Below are positions 4,687 to 6,248 of a stretch of 6,248 bases of DNA, piece after piece (positions within the stretch are counted from its first letter, which is position 1; each line of letters starts with the position of its first letter). Under the pieces are notes generated by a model that saw nothing but the letters and a program-made list of their open reading frames with translations, did no database searches and was not told the origin of the DNA. The position numbers were made by a program, and so were the translations under genes. The DNA is taken from assembly GCA_021205045.1 (NCBI GenBank), contig JAJPYH010000012.1, positions 1,496-7,743 of the forward strand. The letters run 5' to 3'. Origin of the DNA: Lachnospiraceae bacterium. GTDB lineage: Bacteria > Bacillota > Clostridia > Lachnospirales > Lachnospiraceae.

Positions 4687-6248
4687 TTATGCCTCCCGCG
4701 CCACCCGGCACTTTCTCCTGTAACAGGCAAATCCGTACTTGTAAATTGTCTCGTACCCTTCCCTTCTCAGCTCATCCTCGTAGTGATTGTCTTCGATCTG
4801 GCCAAGTGCCTCTTTTATGGCGGCATCATAATTTCCCCGGTCTGCGTATTTTACCTCGATAATAATACCAATCTCCTCATCTTCGGCCTCAATCAGGATG
4901 TCGCTGTAGCCATCGCCGCTCTCGCGGTTGGAACGCACGTACCAGTTCCCCTTGAAGCCGAGGATACCGAGCAAAATCCCATGATAAAAATTCTCTTTAA
5001 TTGGTTTGCGCACAAAAGTATCACGCACACCCACTGTCCTGCTCAGGTATGCGGTAAACAGCCTCTCCGTCTCCGCAGCGTCGCCGTTAATCAGCGCATC
5101 ACAGAACGCCTTCAGAGTCTCCCCGTCCTTCGACACATCCTCCTTAAACATTGTCAGGATCTGCCTGGTGAAAATCCTGCGAATTTCCCGGTTGGGTATG
5201 GTCAGGCAATAGCTGCTCTCCCCCGCCGACCCCCGCTGGGTCAGGTAGCCGGTCATGAACAGAGCACTCCACAGGTTGTCAGCCGAATCATAGAGCTGGT
5301 TATAGGTCAGCTCCTCACGAATATCTTTGATCACTGTCTCTCCGGCGATCAGAGCCTCGATTTCTCCTCTGGTCACGCCGCTCCCCTGCATTTCAATGAA
5401 ATGGCGGACAATGTCGTTGCCGCTGGTGTTGGACCAGTAGTCCTTCGGCGCAGAGTTTGGATTATCCATCAGCTCATAGCAATAACTGATCACGTCCCAG
5501 GGGCAGTAAACATCTTTATTACCGATGCGGTATCCGTCATACCAATCCTTCACAGCCCTATATTGCTCCATAAGGCCATAATATTCCAGCATATCCTTTA
5601 CTTCTTCATCCGTAAATCCGAAATATTCATCGAAACGTGTTGACAGAATCGAAATAACATTCGGATTATTCAGGCCGGTAAAAATACTTTCCTTCGCAAC
5701 CCGTAAGCACCCTGTCATCACAGCAAAGTGCAGACTGTCGTTGGTCTTTAAGGCCTGATTGAACATTTTACGGATCAGATTCACCATCTGATCATAATAG
5801 CCCTTCTCATTTGCTTTGGCTAACGGCACATCATACTCGTCAATCAGAATAATAACCTTTTTCTCATAATGCCTGTAAAGCAGCATGGAGAGGATCTTCA
5901 GGCTGTCCTCCAGCACGGAATCCGGCATGACGAAGCTCTCTGTATGGCCGGTATCTACATTTGTCAGCTGCTGGTACTGCTGTTTCTCCTTCTCGGTCAG
6001 ACTGTCATCCTGCATGAGGAACTGAAAACGCAGAGCTTCATTGCCAATGACAGAGCACATGGTCGCACGCGCTTCCTCATAGCGCATGCCATCAACACTC
6101 TTTAAGCTGATAAAAATAACCGGGAACTTCCCCATATTCGCATCACACAGCGCCGTTTCCTTCGAAATCTCCAGACCATCAAACAGCACCTTATCGCAGC
6201 CAATCTCAAAAAAGCATTTCAGCATGCTCATGTTCAGGGTCTTCCCGA
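4687..6248 (-). CDS. AAA-ATPase-like protein with C-terminal PD-(D/E)XK nuclease domain (5' end outside window)
   Basis: The frame stays open to the right edge, where it reads F-GKT-LNMSM, the end of a Walker A motif. The true start is therefore beyond 6248, and the ATG at 6231 (residue 1 in this numbering) is internal. Walker B is VIILIDEYD, with D131 and E132. TGCLRVAKESIFTGLNN (173-189), RFDEYFGFTDEEV (199-211) and WYDGYRIG (230-237) are typical of the AAA-ATPase-like family (PF09820). The C-terminal part, about 414-500, matches the associated PD-(D/E)XK domain (DUF1703/PF08011): YHGILLGIL (416-424), then D444 and E459-V-K461, so the nuclease-like catalytic set looks intact. Proteins of this architecture occur in many copies in gut Clostridia, Bacteroides and Fusobacteria. 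Their role is unproven; a DNA-linked function, perhaps defence or mobile-element related, is only inferred. It is convergent with the lipoprotein gene, with 167 bases between the stops. Confidence 0.92.
   Translation of the reverse strand, partial: GKTLNMSMLKCFFEIGCDKVLFDGLEISKETALCDANMGKFPVIFISLKSVDGMRYEEARATMCSVIGNEALRFQFLMQDDSLTEKEKQQYQQLTNVDTGHTESFVMPDSVLEDSLKILSMLLYRHYEKKVIILIDEYDVPLAKANEKGYYDQMVNLIRKMFNQALKTNDSLHFAVMTGCLRVAKESIFTGLNNPNVISILSTRFDEYFGFTDEEVKDMLEYYGLMEQYRAVKDWYDGYRIGNKDVYCPWDVISYCYELMDNPNSAPKDYWSNTSGNDIVRHFIEMQGSGVTRGEIEALIAGETVIKDIREELTYNQLYDSADNLWSALFMTGYLTQRGSAGESSYCLTIPNREIRRIFTRQILTMFKEDVSKDGETLKAFCDALINGDAAETERLFTAYLSRTVGVRDTFVRKPIKENFYHGILLGILGFKGNWYVRSNRESGDGYSDILIEAEDEEIGIIIEVKYADRGNYDAAIKEALGQIEDNHYEDELRREGYETIYKYGFACYRRKCRVAREA

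Noticed and set aside
4621..5643. Plus-strand open frame of 340 codons
   Set aside because: It overlaps the ATPase/nuclease gene on the opposite strand, which has clear motifs throughout. It also runs through the 4663-4682 hairpin, and its translation resembles no known protein.

Overview
The window looks like chromosomal DNA from an anaerobic, gut-type Bacillota, most likely a Lachnospiraceae-like Clostridium relative. This is inferred from gene content: a secreted pectin-degrading lyase carrying Gram-positive surface-type modules, a lipoprotein with a signal peptidase II lipobox, strong AGGAGG ribosome binding and sigma-A-type promoter signals, and an AAA-ATPase-like/PD-(D/E)XK protein of a family common in such genomes. 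No RNA gene, CRISPR array, insertion sequence or attachment site was seen.

Layout. (1) 1-3487, minus strand: one very long open frame of at least 1162 codons, running off the left edge. It encodes a secreted multidomain rhamnogalacturonan lyase of polysaccharide lyase family 11 (PL11). The order is signal peptide, short FIVAR-like helical stretch, two fibronectin-III-like domains, PL11 beta-propeller with a large extra segment, acidic linker, FIVAR-like helical repeat, and a Gly/Ser/Asp tail that is cut off. (2) 3488-4027: an AT-rich divergent intergenic region. It holds a good promoter and ribosome binding site for the lyase, a weaker promoter facing the other way, three small palindromes, and a 39-bp tandem repeat inside an open frame that reads into the next gene. 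(3) 4028-4519, plus strand: a small, mostly helical lipoprotein of unknown function. (4) 4520-4686: a convergent intergenic region with a factor-independent terminator and a second hairpin. (5) 4687-6248, minus strand: an AAA-ATPase-like protein with a C-terminal PD-(D/E)XK nuclease-like domain. Its first few dozen residues lie beyond the right edge.

How the genes relate. The lyase is an extracellular enzyme that would cut the rhamnogalacturonan I backbone of pectin. The lipoprotein is divergently transcribed from the same intergenic region, but nothing in its sequence ties it to pectin use. The ATPase/nuclease gene converges on the lipoprotein gene and looks functionally unrelated. I see no clear new multi-gene system. 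The points most worth a second look are the roughly 190 extra residues inside the PL11 propeller, and the tandem repeat upstream of the lipoprotein, whose copies differ almost only at synonymous positions.
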